In this document: positions 15,640 through 23,723 of the stretch, in pieces
Layout: each line of letters opens with the position of its first letter
Numbering within the stretch: the first letter of the stretch is position 1
Assembly: GCF_037201915.1 (NCBI RefSeq)
Contig: NZ_CP147505.1
Span: 2,914,001-2,978,000 of the forward strand
Source: Haloplanus sp. CK5-1
GTDB taxonomy: Archaea; Halobacteriota; Halobacteria; Halobacteriales; Haloferacaceae
DNA length: 64,000 nt
Reading direction: 5' to 3'
Position numbers and translations under genes: made by a program
The notes under the pieces: model-generated
The model's database searches: none
Told to the model about the DNA's origin: nothing
What the model saw: only the letters and a program-made list of their open reading frames with translations

Positions 15640-16628
15640 GGATCGATCTCGAAGGTGCCGTCGGGTATCTCTTCCACGCCGAGCGCGTCCGCGCCGGCGA
15701 CCGCTTTCAGGTGGTCGAACAGCCGGTACATTCCGTCTACGCTCTCCTCGTCCCAGTCCCGGACGACCATGTCCCGCCAGCCGTCACGCACCGCACGCAT
15801 TACGTCGGGGTCGTCGTAGGTCATCAGCTTCTGGCTGATCTCCTCCCAAATCTCGTCGTCCTCGACGAGTCGGTCGACCGCGTCGCGGTAGGCATCGGCG
15901 AAGGCCCGCACCGTCCCACGGTTCTCCTCCAGATACGTCCCGCTCGTGAGGAAGGCGGCGATGGGGAGTTTGTTCTCCGTCCCTGAGAGTCGCTGAACCA
16001 GTTCGGAGACCGGCAGGACGTTCTCGTAGGGGCCCGTCTCCGTAATCTCGGGAACGATCTGCCAGAACTGGAAGCCGGCGTCGACCTCGCCGTCGCGGAT
16101 CATCCGCGTGAGTTCGACCTTCGAGCCGGCTTCGACGGGCGTCGCCGTCTCGTCGGGGTCGAAGCTGTGGTACTCTCGACACGCCGCCCGCGTCAAGATC
16201 CAGTTCTTGTCGAGACGGCGGACCACCCCGATGCGCTTGCCAGAGAGGTCCTCCAGCCCGTCGATGTCCGATCCCTCGGGAGCGACCAGTCCACCCACCG
16301 TCCGTCCGTAGGGGTGGAAGGCGACGATGTCCGCCCCCTCGGCGCGCTCGCGGGCGATGGAGATGTAGTCGATGTCGATGAGGTCGGCGTGTCCCTCCTG
16401 CAGTTGTGCCTCGACCGTCTCGATACCGTCCTCCAGTGCGTCCGAGACGAGTTGCACGTCGAGGTGGAAGCCGTGGTCGCGGTCGTAGCCGAACCGCTTG
16501 ATCGTGTAGAGGAGGTAGCGCGGGCTCCCGTTGTGTTCGAAACGTGCCCGCATCACCGGCAGGTCGCCCGGGTCGTCGTGGTACGCGTCGAGGGCGTCCT
16601 GTTGGGCGTCGACGTGGTCCCGGTTCAT
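15636..16628 (-). CDS. Cytoplasmic SBP-fold protein, paralog 1
   Basis: A 330-residue protein lacking any export signal. It begins with a helical prefix (MNRDHVDAQQDALDAYHDDP), then the SBP-like core from about residue 25 (VMRARFEHNGSPRYLLYTIK). Characteristic blocks are HPYGRTVGGLVAP, RRLDKNWILTRAACREYHSF and VRDGWRDMVVRDWDE. It is about two-thirds identical by eye to 16815-17807, so the pair arose by duplication. It is translated downstream of a 39-codon ORF (ATGA overlap) and upstream of another SBP-fold gene (ATGA overlap). By homology it could bind a small amphipathic molecule or catalyse a lyase or decarboxylase-like reaction. Confidence 0.75.
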   Translation of the reverse strand: MNRDHVDAQQDALDAYHDDPGDLPVMRARFEHNGSPRYLLYTIKRFGYDRDHGFHLDVQLVSDALEDGIETVEAQLQEGHADLIDIDYISIARERAEGADIVAFHPYGRTVGGLVAPEGSDIDGLEDLSGKRIGVVRRLDKNWILTRAACREYHSFDPDETATPVEAGSKVELTRMIRDGEVDAGFQFWQIVPEITETGPYENVLPVSELVQRLSGTENKLPIAAFLTSGTYLEENRGTVRAFADAYRDAVDRLVEDDEIWEEISQKLMTYDDPDVMRAVRDGWRDMVVRDWDEESVDGMYRLFDHLKAVAGADALGVEEIPDGTFEIDP

Positions 16629-16744
16629 CGGCTCGTCCGATCGGGTGTGTGTGGCTGTCGTGGCGATTCAGCATCCGTGTCCGCGGAATCACCGGGGGAG
16701 CCGACGGCCCGGCGACGCGACGCGGTCCGCTCGTCGGTCGGCAT
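16625..16744 (-). CDS. Short leader ORF, 39 codons, coupled to SBP-fold operon
   Basis: An ATG at 16744 opens a 39-residue Arg-, Asp- and Ser-rich peptide (MPTDERTASRRRAVG...). Its TGA overlaps the ATG of the gene at 16628. The TATA box at 16769-16774 lies about 27 bp upstream of this ATG, whereas it is about 145 bp from 16628, so a leaderless transcript would begin exactly here. That geometry, rather than protein similarity, is the support. It could be a real small protein or a coupling leader. Confidence 0.45.
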   Translation of the reverse strand: MPTDERTASRRRAVGSPGDSADTDAESPRQPHTPDRTSR

Positions 16745-16768
16745 ACCCGCAGGGTACGACTGGACCCT

Positions 16769-16795
16769 GATAAAATTTCCTTGGAAACGTTTATT
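16769..16795 (-). promoter_or_regulatory. Element B: AATAAACGTTTC plus TATA box
   Basis: On the minus strand AATAAACGTTTC at 16795-16784, then 9 bp, then TTTATC at 16774-16769. The 12-mer is identical to element A and the spacing is the same. No gene diverges from this point, so the element is not a second promoter. Confidence 0.6.
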
Positions 16796-16814
16796 CAGTT
16801 GTAGCCGACCACCG

Positions 16815-17807
16815 TCAGGGGTCGGGATCGAAGGTTCCTTCGGGGATTTCCTCGACACCGAGTGCGTCCGCACCGGCGACCGCTCTCAGGTGGTCGAACA
16901 GCCGGTACATCCCGTCGACGCGCTCCTCGTCCCAGTCCCGGACAACCATATCCCGCCAGCCGTCACGCACCGCACGGATCACCGTTGGATCGTCCTCGTG
17001 CATGAGCGCCTCGCCGATCCGCCCCCAGAGGTCGTCGTCCTCGTGGAGGCGGTCGACCGCGTCCCGGGCTGCGTCGGCGAAGCCCCGCACCGCATCCGGG
17101 TGGTCGTCGAGGTAGGACTCGCCCGTCAGAAACGTCGCGACTGGGAGCTCTCGGTCGGTTCCGGAGAGACGCTGAACCAGATGGGAGACGGATAGCACCT
17201 CCTCGTACGGACCGGTCCGGGTGAGTTCGGGGACGAGCGGCCAGAACTGGAAGCCTGCATCGACCTCGCCGGACCGGATCAGTCGCGTGAGGTCGTCCCG
17301 AGACTCGGCCTTGACGAGAGTCACCGTCTCGTCGGGGTCGAAGCCGTGGTACTCCCGACACGCCGCCCGCGTCAGGATCCAGTTCTTGTCGAGGCGACGG
17401 GTCACGCCGATCCGGTGGCCCGAGAGGTCTTCGAGCCCCGAGATGTCGGCATCCTCGTGGGCGACCAGTCCGCCGACCGTCCGTCCGTACGGGTGGACGG
17501 CGACGATGTCCGCCCCCTCGGCGCGCTCCCGGGCGACAGAGATGAAGTCGGTATCGACGAGGTCGGTGTCGCCGCCGTTCAGACGGGATCGGATCGTCTC
17601 CATCCCGCTTTCGAGTTCGTCGGAGACGAGGCGAACGTCGAGGTGGACGCCGTGGTCGTGGTCGTAGCCGAACCGCTTGATTGCGTACAGCAGGTACCGT
17701 GGACTCCCGTTGTGCTCGAAGCGCGCCCGAATCACCGGCAGGTCACCCGGGTCGTCGTGGTGTTCGTCGAAGGCGGCCTGTTGGGCGTCGATGTGGCGTC
17801 GGCTCAT
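16815..17807 (-). CDS. Cytoplasmic SBP-fold protein, paralog 2
   Basis: A 330-residue protein, near duplicate in length and sequence of 15636-16628 (MSRRHIDAQQAAFDEHHDDP at the start; HPYGRTVGGLVAH, RRLDKNWILTRAACREYHGF and VRDGWRDMVVRDWDE inside). No signal peptide. It lies 58 bp downstream of 17866-18762 on the same strand without an obvious promoter in between, so the two probably form an operon. The differences between the two copies are spread along the protein rather than clustered, which argues against recent gene conversion and for retained separate roles. Confidence 0.75.
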   Translation of the reverse strand: MSRRHIDAQQAAFDEHHDDPGDLPVIRARFEHNGSPRYLLYAIKRFGYDHDHGVHLDVRLVSDELESGMETIRSRLNGGDTDLVDTDFISVARERAEGADIVAVHPYGRTVGGLVAHEDADISGLEDLSGHRIGVTRRLDKNWILTRAACREYHGFDPDETVTLVKAESRDDLTRLIRSGEVDAGFQFWPLVPELTRTGPYEEVLSVSHLVQRLSGTDRELPVATFLTGESYLDDHPDAVRGFADAARDAVDRLHEDDDLWGRIGEALMHEDDPTVIRAVRDGWRDMVVRDWDEERVDGMYRLFDHLRAVAGADALGVEEIPEGTFDPDP

Positions 17808-17865
17808 GGCGGGTGGGGTGGGGAGTCGAACCGGAACGGACCGCCGGCGGCGACGTCCGTCACGA

Positions 17866-18762
17866 TCACCGGATCGGGGAGACGATGGCGTCGATGTCGG
17901 CGTCGGCGTCGATCAACTGTCGCTGTTTCATCCAATCGAGGTGGTAGTCGAGGTCCTCGCGGTCGGCCAGTTCGGGCACCTCGTACTCGGGCACGTCGAT
18001 GGCGGCACGGACGGCCTCGGTGTCGACGTCCTCGAAGAGGTCGGGGGCCACCTCCTCGTCCTTCCAGAGCATGTCGAGATACTGGTCGCGGTACGCCGAC
18101 GGGTCGGCATTGATCTCCTCGACCGCCCGCCGGTAGGCGCGCATGAACGCGTCGAGGGTCTCACCCTCCAGTCCCTCGGCACCCACGACGCCCATGTGGT
18201 TCTCGAACTCCAGTACTTTCTCGAAGCCGAGGTGCTCGGCGAGGGTGATGTGTGGATCCAGCAGCGAGACGGCGTCGACATCGCCGTCACGGAGAGCGCG
18301 GAGCCGATCGGTCGGCATCCCGTGGCCCTCGATCACGACGTCGTCTTCGTCCATATGCTCTTCGAGCGCCCGGATCGCGGTGTACTCCTGGCCCGTCCGC
18401 GTGTTGACGCCGACGGGCGTGTTCGCCAGATCCGCCGGCTCCTCGATATCCGAGTCGGGGCGGACGAACACCGCGTAGGGCTGGTCGGCGAACGTCCCCT
18501 TCGCGACGATGCGGCCGTCGTCGAAGTCCCAAGTCCGTTTCAGGCTCTCCCACTTGCAGATCGGGTAGAGGTCCACGTCGTTGTCGCCGGTCAACGTCTC
18601 GTCGGCCGGGATGTACTTGTTCGTCACGCAGGTCCGGTCGCGCTCGATCAACTCGACGTCGAGGCCCTCGTCGGCGAAGTAACCACGGTCGACCGCCACG
18701 CGCTGGGGCAACATGAACGAGAAGGGCAGGTGGAACACCCTGATCGTCTCGTCTTCGGACAT
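17866..18762 (-). CDS. Cytoplasmic SBP-fold protein, divergent member
   Basis: A 298-residue protein without export signal, beginning MSEDETIRVFHLPFSFMLPQ and continuing RGYFADEGLDVELIERDRTC, a NMT1/THI5-type opening. Other blocks are LANTPVGVNTRTGQEYTA, DAVSLLDPHITLAEHLGF and a helical C-terminus with DYHLDWMKQRQLID. It is more distant from the other three SBP-fold proteins here. It is first in its operon; its TATA box is 27 bp upstream (leaderless) and element C lies 9 bp further. Divergent from the cupin gene at 18849. Function unknown; binding, sensing or enzyme roles are all open. Confidence 0.72.
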   Translation of the reverse strand: MSEDETIRVFHLPFSFMLPQRVAVDRGYFADEGLDVELIERDRTCVTNKYIPADETLTGDNDVDLYPICKWESLKRTWDFDDGRIVAKGTFADQPYAVFVRPDSDIEEPADLANTPVGVNTRTGQEYTAIRALEEHMDEDDVVIEGHGMPTDRLRALRDGDVDAVSLLDPHITLAEHLGFEKVLEFENHMGVVGAEGLEGETLDAFMRAYRRAVEEINADPSAYRDQYLDMLWKDEEVAPDLFEDVDTEAVRAAIDVPEYEVPELADREDLDYHLDWMKQRQLIDADADIDAIVSPIR

Positions 18763-18785
18763 ACCACACGGTACGATCGTACTTA

Positions 18786-18812
18786 CATAAAAGTTGCTCA
18801 GGAACCTTTATT
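18786..18812 (-). promoter_or_regulatory. Element C: AATAAAGGTTCC plus TATA box
   Basis: On the minus strand AATAAAGGTTCC at 18812-18801 (10 of 12 bases identical to A and B), 9 bp, then TTTATG at 18791-18786, 27 bp before the ATG at 18762. Read on the plus strand the same bases give CCTTTATT, which could be the TATA box of the divergent cupin gene about 40 bp downstream. Confidence 0.55.
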
Positions 18813-18848
18813 AGGTGACATCGGTATCCCGGACGTAGGGAAACTCGA

Positions 18849-19190
18849 ATGAGGCGGATCAACGACGAGGCGACCGACGGAGCGGAGGTTGCTGACGGCG
18901 TGTTCCTCGCCGATCTCGCGTCCGGGGAGCGGGCGTCGATGAAGCACTGGCGGGTCGAACCGGGGTCGACGCTCCCCGTTCACCGTCACGACAACGAACA
19001 GATCGGCTACATGATCCAGGGCACCCTGACGGCGATCACCGAAGACGAGGAGATCACGCTCCGGCCCGGCGACTCCTACCTGTTCGAGGGCGACGAGTTA
19101 CACGGAGCGGAGAACCGCGGCGACGAACCCGCGGTCGGCATCGGCGTCCTCTCGCCGCCGCGATCCGACCCCGACTGGAAGCAGTCGTGA
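18849..19190 (+). CDS. Cupin-domain protein
   Basis: A 113-residue single cupin barrel. Metal ligands can be placed in motif 1, PVHRHDNEQIGYMIQGTL (His, His, Glu), and motif 2, PGDSYLFEGDELHGAEN (His). The size and sequence are typical of small mononuclear-metal cupins that bind or modify small molecules; the reaction cannot be read. It is divergent from the SBP-fold gene at 18762, shares that promoter region, and converges with the aldehyde ferredoxin oxidoreductase gene with no gap. Shared regulation with the SBP-fold genes is likely. Confidence 0.8.
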   Translation: MRRINDEATDGAEVADGVFLADLASGERASMKHWRVEPGSTLPVHRHDNEQIGYMIQGTLTAITEDEEITLRPGDSYLFEGDELHGAENRGDEPAVGIGVLSPPRSDPDWKQS

Positions 19191-20882
19191 TCACTCGCGG
19201 CCGAGGTGTCGATCACACCGTGCCCGCGGCACTGTCCCGTCGGCGTTCCAGCCCCGCAGATCGTAGTACGTATCGAGCGCCGCCGACAGGCCGTCGAGCG
19301 CGAAGGGGAGGTCGTCGTCGTCGTTCCAGTCCCGGCCGCGACGGTTGTTGAAGCCACGCTCCAGATCCACCACCCGCGAGCCCAGCGCGTCCAGTTCCCT
19401 CTCCGACGCGTCGAGAAGCGTCGCCAAGCGGTCGTCGGTGAGCGTCCCCCGCGAGAACCGACAGGCGATGGCCGAGTCCAAAGCGGCGTTTCGGTTCTCG
19501 GACGCGACCAGCCGTTCGGCCTTGCCGTCGAGGCCGTCTGCGGGGAGCGCCGCCTCGCGGTCGACCAGCGGGTACTCGTAGACGTACATGCCGCCGTAGA
19601 GGTGGTCCGCGCCGCGGTTCGAGGTAGCGAAGGCGAGCCCCTGTCCCGCCAACGCCCGGCCGTCGTGGGCGGCGAATTCCATTCCCTTCATCGTCCAGTC
19701 GGGGACGCCGAGGTCGTCGTGACAGCGGGCGATCCCCTCGGCGAGTAGGTCGCCGACCCCCTGGCGGTAGGCGATCTTCTCGATCAGGTCGTGGACCAGA
19801 TCGGCGTCGCCGAAGGCGTCCTCGGCGGCGAGATACGCCGAGACGACGTCGCCACACGAGATGGTGTCGAGGCCGAGTTCGTCACAGCGGTCGTTGGCGT
19901 GCATCACCGCCGGCAGGTCGTCGACGCCGGCGTTGCTCCCGAAGGCCATGATCGTCTCGAACTCCGGCCCCTCCGTCTCGATGCTCCGATCCTCGTCGAC
20001 CGTGGGGAGTTTGCAGGCGAAAGCACACCGCGAGCAGGTGCCGCGGCCGGTCTTCTTCTCGGCCACCCGCTCGCCGCCCACCGCGTCGGCGCCCTCGAAC
20101 GACAGTTCGGAGAAGTACCGCGTCGGCAACGCCCCGACTTCGCTGGCGAAGGTCGTGAGACTCGCCGTCCCTTGGCGCTTCATGACGTGGTCGCTCTCGG
20201 CGGCCTCGCGGTGGACCGCGCTCGCCACCTCGCCCGCCGCGGCGTCGAGGTCCGGCCCGGGGTCGGCGTCGCCGTCGAACGTGATCGCCTTCACGCCCTT
20301 GGATCCCAGCACCGCCCCCAGACCGCCGCGGGCGAACGCCCGGTGGTCGGTCGTCACGACCGCGGCGAAGCGGACGGCGTTCTCCCCGGCCGGGCCGACG
20401 CAGGCGACGTGGTCGCCGTCGAGGCCGTGGGCGTCCCGGGCCCACTGGGTCACGGTCGACACCTCCGCGCCGGCCAACTGCGGGACGGCCTCGAACTCGA
20501 CGCCGTCCTCGCGGACGTGGACGGCGACGAGCTCGTCGCTCTCGCCGGCAACCTCGACGGCGGCGTAGCCCGCGCCGACGAAGTTGCCGGGCAGGAACCC
20601 CCCGGCGTTCGACGACAGCAGGCCGTCGGTCAGCGGCGAGAGACCCGTACACGAGAGCCGACCGGCGAAACTCGTCGTCGCCGTCTGGAGGGGTCCGGCT
20701 GCGAAGTAGAGGCGGTTCTCGGGGGCGAGCGGGTCGGCGTCGAACGGGACGCGCTCGTAGGCCAGTCGCGTCCCGAGGCCGCGGCCGCCGACGAACCGCT
20801 CGCGGGCGGCGTCGACGTCGTCGGTTCGCCACGTTCGCTCGCCCACGTCGACCGAGAGCAGGGGACCCCGGGCGTGTCGCAT
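19191..20882 (-). CDS. Aldehyde ferredoxin oxidoreductase family protein
   Basis: A 563-residue tungsten (or molybdenum) bis-molybdopterin enzyme of the AOR family. The N-terminal domain starts LLSVDVGERTWRTDD and continues FVGGRGLGTRLAYE, FAAGPL and SFAGRLSCTGLSPLTDG. The [4Fe-4S] cysteines are in GTCSRCAFACKLP with a later Cys in DTISCGDV. It likely oxidises aldehydes to acids with ferredoxin as acceptor in the cytoplasm. The length is slightly below the roughly 600 of archaeal AORs. ATG 20882 matches the family start; a longer reading to 20993 is unlikely. Confidence 0.85.
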   Translation of the reverse strand: MRHARGPLLSVDVGERTWRTDDVDAARERFVGGRGLGTRLAYERVPFDADPLAPENRLYFAAGPLQTATTSFAGRLSCTGLSPLTDGLLSSNAGGFLPGNFVGAGYAAVEVAGESDELVAVHVREDGVEFEAVPQLAGAEVSTVTQWARDAHGLDGDHVACVGPAGENAVRFAAVVTTDHRAFARGGLGAVLGSKGVKAITFDGDADPGPDLDAAAGEVASAVHREAAESDHVMKRQGTASLTTFASEVGALPTRYFSELSFEGADAVGGERVAEKKTGRGTCSRCAFACKLPTVDEDRSIETEGPEFETIMAFGSNAGVDDLPAVMHANDRCDELGLDTISCGDVVSAYLAAEDAFGDADLVHDLIEKIAYRQGVGDLLAEGIARCHDDLGVPDWTMKGMEFAAHDGRALAGQGLAFATSNRGADHLYGGMYVYEYPLVDREAALPADGLDGKAERLVASENRNAALDSAIACRFSRGTLTDDRLATLLDASERELDALGSRVVDLERGFNNRRGRDWNDDDDLPFALDGLSAALDTYYDLRGWNADGTVPRARCDRHLGRE

Positions 20883-20967
20883 CGTCCGGCGAAGGGGACG
20901 GGACGCATATAGTTCCGCGGGTGCGCGGCGGGAAAACCTATATCGGTCGGGGCTCGCGAGTGGGCGC

Positions 20968-21399
20968 ATGGACGCCGTCGACCACATCAACATCGACGTC
21001 GACGACCTCGGCGAAGCACACGAGTTCTACCGCGACGTCCTCGACCTGCACCTGTTGCGCCCACCCGAGGACTTCCAGGGCGCACACGCCATGTTCGAGA
21101 CCGAGGCCGGGACCGTCGTCACGCTCATGGAGACGGGACAAGCCGAGAAGTGGGACGAACGCGGACTCGATCACCCACTCGACAAGGCCCACCTCGCCTT
21201 CGAGACCGACCGCGACACGTACCAGTCGCTGATGGACGACCTCGACGACCAGTTCCCGAAGCAGGGGCCGTACGACTGGGGCGAGTTCGAGGGGTTCTAC
21301 TTCCTCGATCCGTCCGGCAACCTACTCGAAATCGTCACCTACGACCCCGCACCGGCGAACCGGCCACGACGGCTCTTGGACCACGACGACGTCGAGTAA
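20968..21399 (+). CDS. VOC (glyoxalase/dioxygenase) family protein
   Basis: A 143-residue protein of two beta-alpha-beta-beta-beta modules. The first module, MDAVDHINIDVDDLGEAHEF, offers a metal His, and the second ends EGFYFLDPSGNLLEIVTYDP with the conserved Glu. Such proteins bind a divalent metal and act as glyoxalases, isomerases or dioxygenases; specificity is not predictable. It stands alone, divergent from the AOR gene, with a TATA-like TATATC about 28 bp upstream. Confidence 0.8.
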   Translation: MDAVDHINIDVDDLGEAHEFYRDVLDLHLLRPPEDFQGAHAMFETEAGTVVTLMETGQAEKWDERGLDHPLDKAHLAFETDRDTYQSLMDDLDDQFPKQGPYDWGEFEGFYFLDPSGNLLEIVTYDPAPANRPRRLLDHDDVE

Positions 21400-21434
21400 C
21401 GCCGGGAAGTCGATCGATCGGAGGAGTCAGGACG

Positions 21435-22583
21435 TCAGGACGTGCGGTCCTCGGGGCCGGGACGGGCGCCAGTATCGGTGCCGCCGTCCGCGTCGGCCCG
21501 CGGCAGTTCGACGACGACCGTCGCGCCCGGCGACCCGTCGTCCGCGAACCGGACGTCGCCGCCGTACGCGTCGACGAGCGCCGCAACCAGCGACAGGCCG
21601 CCGGCGTCGCCGTCGTCCGCCCCGAGAAGCGCCTCCCGTCGGTCCGGGTCGATCCCGGGCCCGTCGTCGCTGATCCGCAACCGGACGGTCTCGGGGGCAC
21701 GCTCCACGGCGACCGTGACGTGAAGGTCGGCGGCCGCCGGACGGTCGTCCCCCGATCCGTGTTCGACGGCGTTCTCTAGGAGGTTATCGACCGCCGACCT
21801 GATACCGTCGTTCGCGGTGACGAGCGCCCGGTCCGGGGCGTCGACCGTGACGGGCACGTCGAACGTCTCCTCGACGGTGGCGGCGAGGTCGGTGACGACG
21901 GCGACGAGGTCCACGGGGTTGAGGTCGGCGTCGCCGACGAGCGTGTCGGCGATGGTCCGCGTGGTCTCGATGTGTGCGAGCGCCTCGTCGGCCTTGTCGA
22001 CGACCACCTCGGGGTCGCCGGCGTCCGCATCGGCGGACGAACGAGCGAGCAAAGACGCGTGGCTCCGGATCACGTTGAGGTCGTTTCGCAGGTCGTGACG
22101 GACGAGATGGTTGACGAAGGAGAGGGCGCCACCGACGGTCCGCGCCCGGCTGGCGTCGCGCCGCGCTCGGGCGTTGAAGTAGCCGGCGGTCAGCCCAGCG
22201 AGAGCCCCCACGTCGGCGGCGACGAGCATCGGAAAGATCGGTTCGGCGACGGGGCGGCCCTCGAACGTTCGAACGAGGAAGGTCACGACGAACACGGCCA
22301 CGAACGAGGCGCTGCCGACGAGACACCAAGCGAGGACGGTCCACTGGTTCCGGGTCGTGAGGTCGGTCGTGGCGATCCAGTAGCCCAGATACGCGAGACC
22401 GATGGCCGGAACCCCGTCGAAGAGAAACGCGATCAGCGGCCCGGTCAGTTGGCCGAGGACGCGAACCTCGCGCGCGTGGGTCCCGGCGGCGACGAGCGCC
22501 AGTAACACGCCCATCGCGACGATCAAGACCGAGGGGTTCGGCGGCAACCGCCGACGAATCACGACCGAAGTAGCGTGCGCCAC
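21435..22583 (-). CDS. Membrane sensor histidine kinase
   Basis: A 382-residue kinase. Residues about 15-150 hold four to five hydrophobic helices forming the sensor. The dimerisation/phosphoacceptor helix carries LVRHDLRNDLNVIRSH (phospho-His in RHDLRND) near residue 175. The ATPase domain shows the N box NLLENAVEHG, the G1 box SDDGPGID and a shortened G2 region DDGDAGGLSLV. Starts at GTG 22583. No response regulator is adjacent, as is common for haloarchaeal kinases. The signal is unknown. Confidence 0.85.
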   Translation of the reverse strand: MAHATSVVIRRRLPPNPSVLIVAMGVLLALVAAGTHAREVRVLGQLTGPLIAFLFDGVPAIGLAYLGYWIATTDLTTRNQWTVLAWCLVGSASFVAVFVVTFLVRTFEGRPVAEPIFPMLVAADVGALAGLTAGYFNARARRDASRARTVGGALSFVNHLVRHDLRNDLNVIRSHASLLARSSADADAGDPEVVVDKADEALAHIETTRTIADTLVGDADLNPVDLVAVVTDLAATVEETFDVPVTVDAPDRALVTANDGIRSAVDNLLENAVEHGSGDDRPAAADLHVTVAVERAPETVRLRISDDGPGIDPDRREALLGADDGDAGGLSLVAALVDAYGGDVRFADDGSPGATVVVELPRADADGGTDTGARPGPEDRTS

Positions 22584-22644
22584 GTATTAGAGGTGGTGGC
22601 CCGGCGTACCGCCACCGGCGAAAGCCGGAACCCCGATCAGTCGC

Positions 22645-22751
22645 CGACCCGCGCCTCAGTTCGGCCCGCTCGAAGAGTACCTACTCGTCTTCGACTCGCG
22701 CCTCAGTTCGGCCCGCTCGAAGAGTACTTACTCGTCTTCGACCCGCGCCTC
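22645..22751. repeat. 47-bp tandem duplication over the 3' end of a dehydrogenase gene
   Basis: Two copies of 47 bp (22645-22691 and 22692-22738, 45 of 47 identical) followed by a 13-bp partial copy (22739-22751). The unit contains the final codons and the stop (TAA in the copy used, TAG in the outer copy) of the gene ending at 22728, so the duplication copied the gene tail downstream of itself. Confidence 0.8.
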
Positions 22752-23630
22752 GACCCCCGCCAGATCCTCGATCACCTGCATCACGCCGGAGTTGTCGTCC
22801 TTGCCGCGGCCGGTCTCGACCATGGATTTGTACATCTCGTGGACGAGTTCCGTCTGGGGCATCGGCGACCCGTACGCCTCGCCGGCGTCGGTCGCGATGC
22901 GGAGGTCCTTGTACTGGTAGTCGGCGAAGAAGCCGGGTTCGAAGTCGCCCTGAATCATGCTCGGTGCGCGGTTGTCGAGCGTCCAGCACCCGGCCGCGCC
23001 GCCGCTGATGGCGTCGACGACCGCTTCGAGGTCCGCGTCGGCCTTGTAGGCGAAGACGAGGGCCTCGCTGACGGCCTCCATCGTCCCCGCGACGACGATC
23101 TGGTTGCAGGCCTTGGTGACCTGGCCGGCGCCGTTGTCGCCACAGTAGGTGATCGTCTCGCCCATCACCTCGAGGATCGGGCGACACTCGTCGAGGACCG
23201 CCTCGTCGCCTCCGACCATGATCGAAAGCGACCCCTCGATGGCGCCCTCCTCGCCGCCGCTGATCGGCGCGTCGAGCATCCGCGCACCCCGGTCGCGGAC
23301 CTCCTCGGCGAGGTCCTCAGTCACCATCGGTGAGATGGTCGAGTTGTCGATCACCACGTCGCCATCGCTCAGGCCGGCGAGGACGCCCTCGTCCTTGCGC
23401 ATGACCTCCGCCACCACGTCGTGGTCGGGGAGACACATGATCGTCACGTCGGCGCGTTCGGCGGCTTCCTTCGGCGTCTCAGCCGCCTCGCCGCCGGCCG
23501 CGACGTGGTCGTCGATGGGGCCCTGCGAGCGGTTGTGGCCGATCACGGTGTACCCCGCATCGATCAGGTTCTTCGCCATCGGTCCACCCATGATGCCGAG
23601 TCCGACGAAGGCGATGGTCTCGTCCGTCAT
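22728..23630 (-). CDS. 3-hydroxyisobutyrate dehydrogenase-type beta-hydroxyacid dehydrogenase
   Basis: A 300-residue NAD(P)-dependent dehydrogenase. The Rossmann motif is IAFVGLGIMGGPMAKNL at the N-terminus, the substrate-binding motif is DAPISGGEEGAIEGSLSIMV, and the catalytic Lys is in GAGQVTKACNQIVV, near residue 170. Family members reduce tartronate semialdehyde, 3-hydroxyisobutyrate or related acids; the substrate is not determined. I chose ATG 23630, which sits 27 bp from a TATA box (TTTATG, about 23655-23660). ATG 23636 is also in frame. The 3' end is involved in a 47-bp tandem duplication that leaves the reading frame intact. Confidence 0.82.
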   Translation of the reverse strand: MTDETIAFVGLGIMGGPMAKNLIDAGYTVIGHNRSQGPIDDHVAAGGEAAETPKEAAERADVTIMCLPDHDVVAEVMRKDEGVLAGLSDGDVVIDNSTISPMVTEDLAEEVRDRGARMLDAPISGGEEGAIEGSLSIMVGGDEAVLDECRPILEVMGETITYCGDNGAGQVTKACNQIVVAGTMEAVSEALVFAYKADADLEAVVDAISGGAAGCWTLDNRAPSMIQGDFEPGFFADYQYKDLRIATDAGEAYGSPMPQTELVHEMYKSMVETGRGKDDNSGVMQVIEDLAGVEARVEDE

Positions 23631-23723
23631 ACCCATGTCACTCCGCTCGGCCGACATAAAGGAGTCGGATGCGGCGGTCCGACCTCCGGCCGTTTGATAC
23701 GTCTCGGGAGCCAACCGCGGGCT

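Noticed and set aside
16745-16873. Upstream extension of the 39-codon ORF to 16873
   Set aside because: It would cross the TATA box and element B and overlap the 3' end of the neighbouring gene at 16815.
19791-20912. Plus-strand frame of 373 codons
   Set aside because: Antisense to the aldehyde ferredoxin oxidoreductase gene; no motifs.
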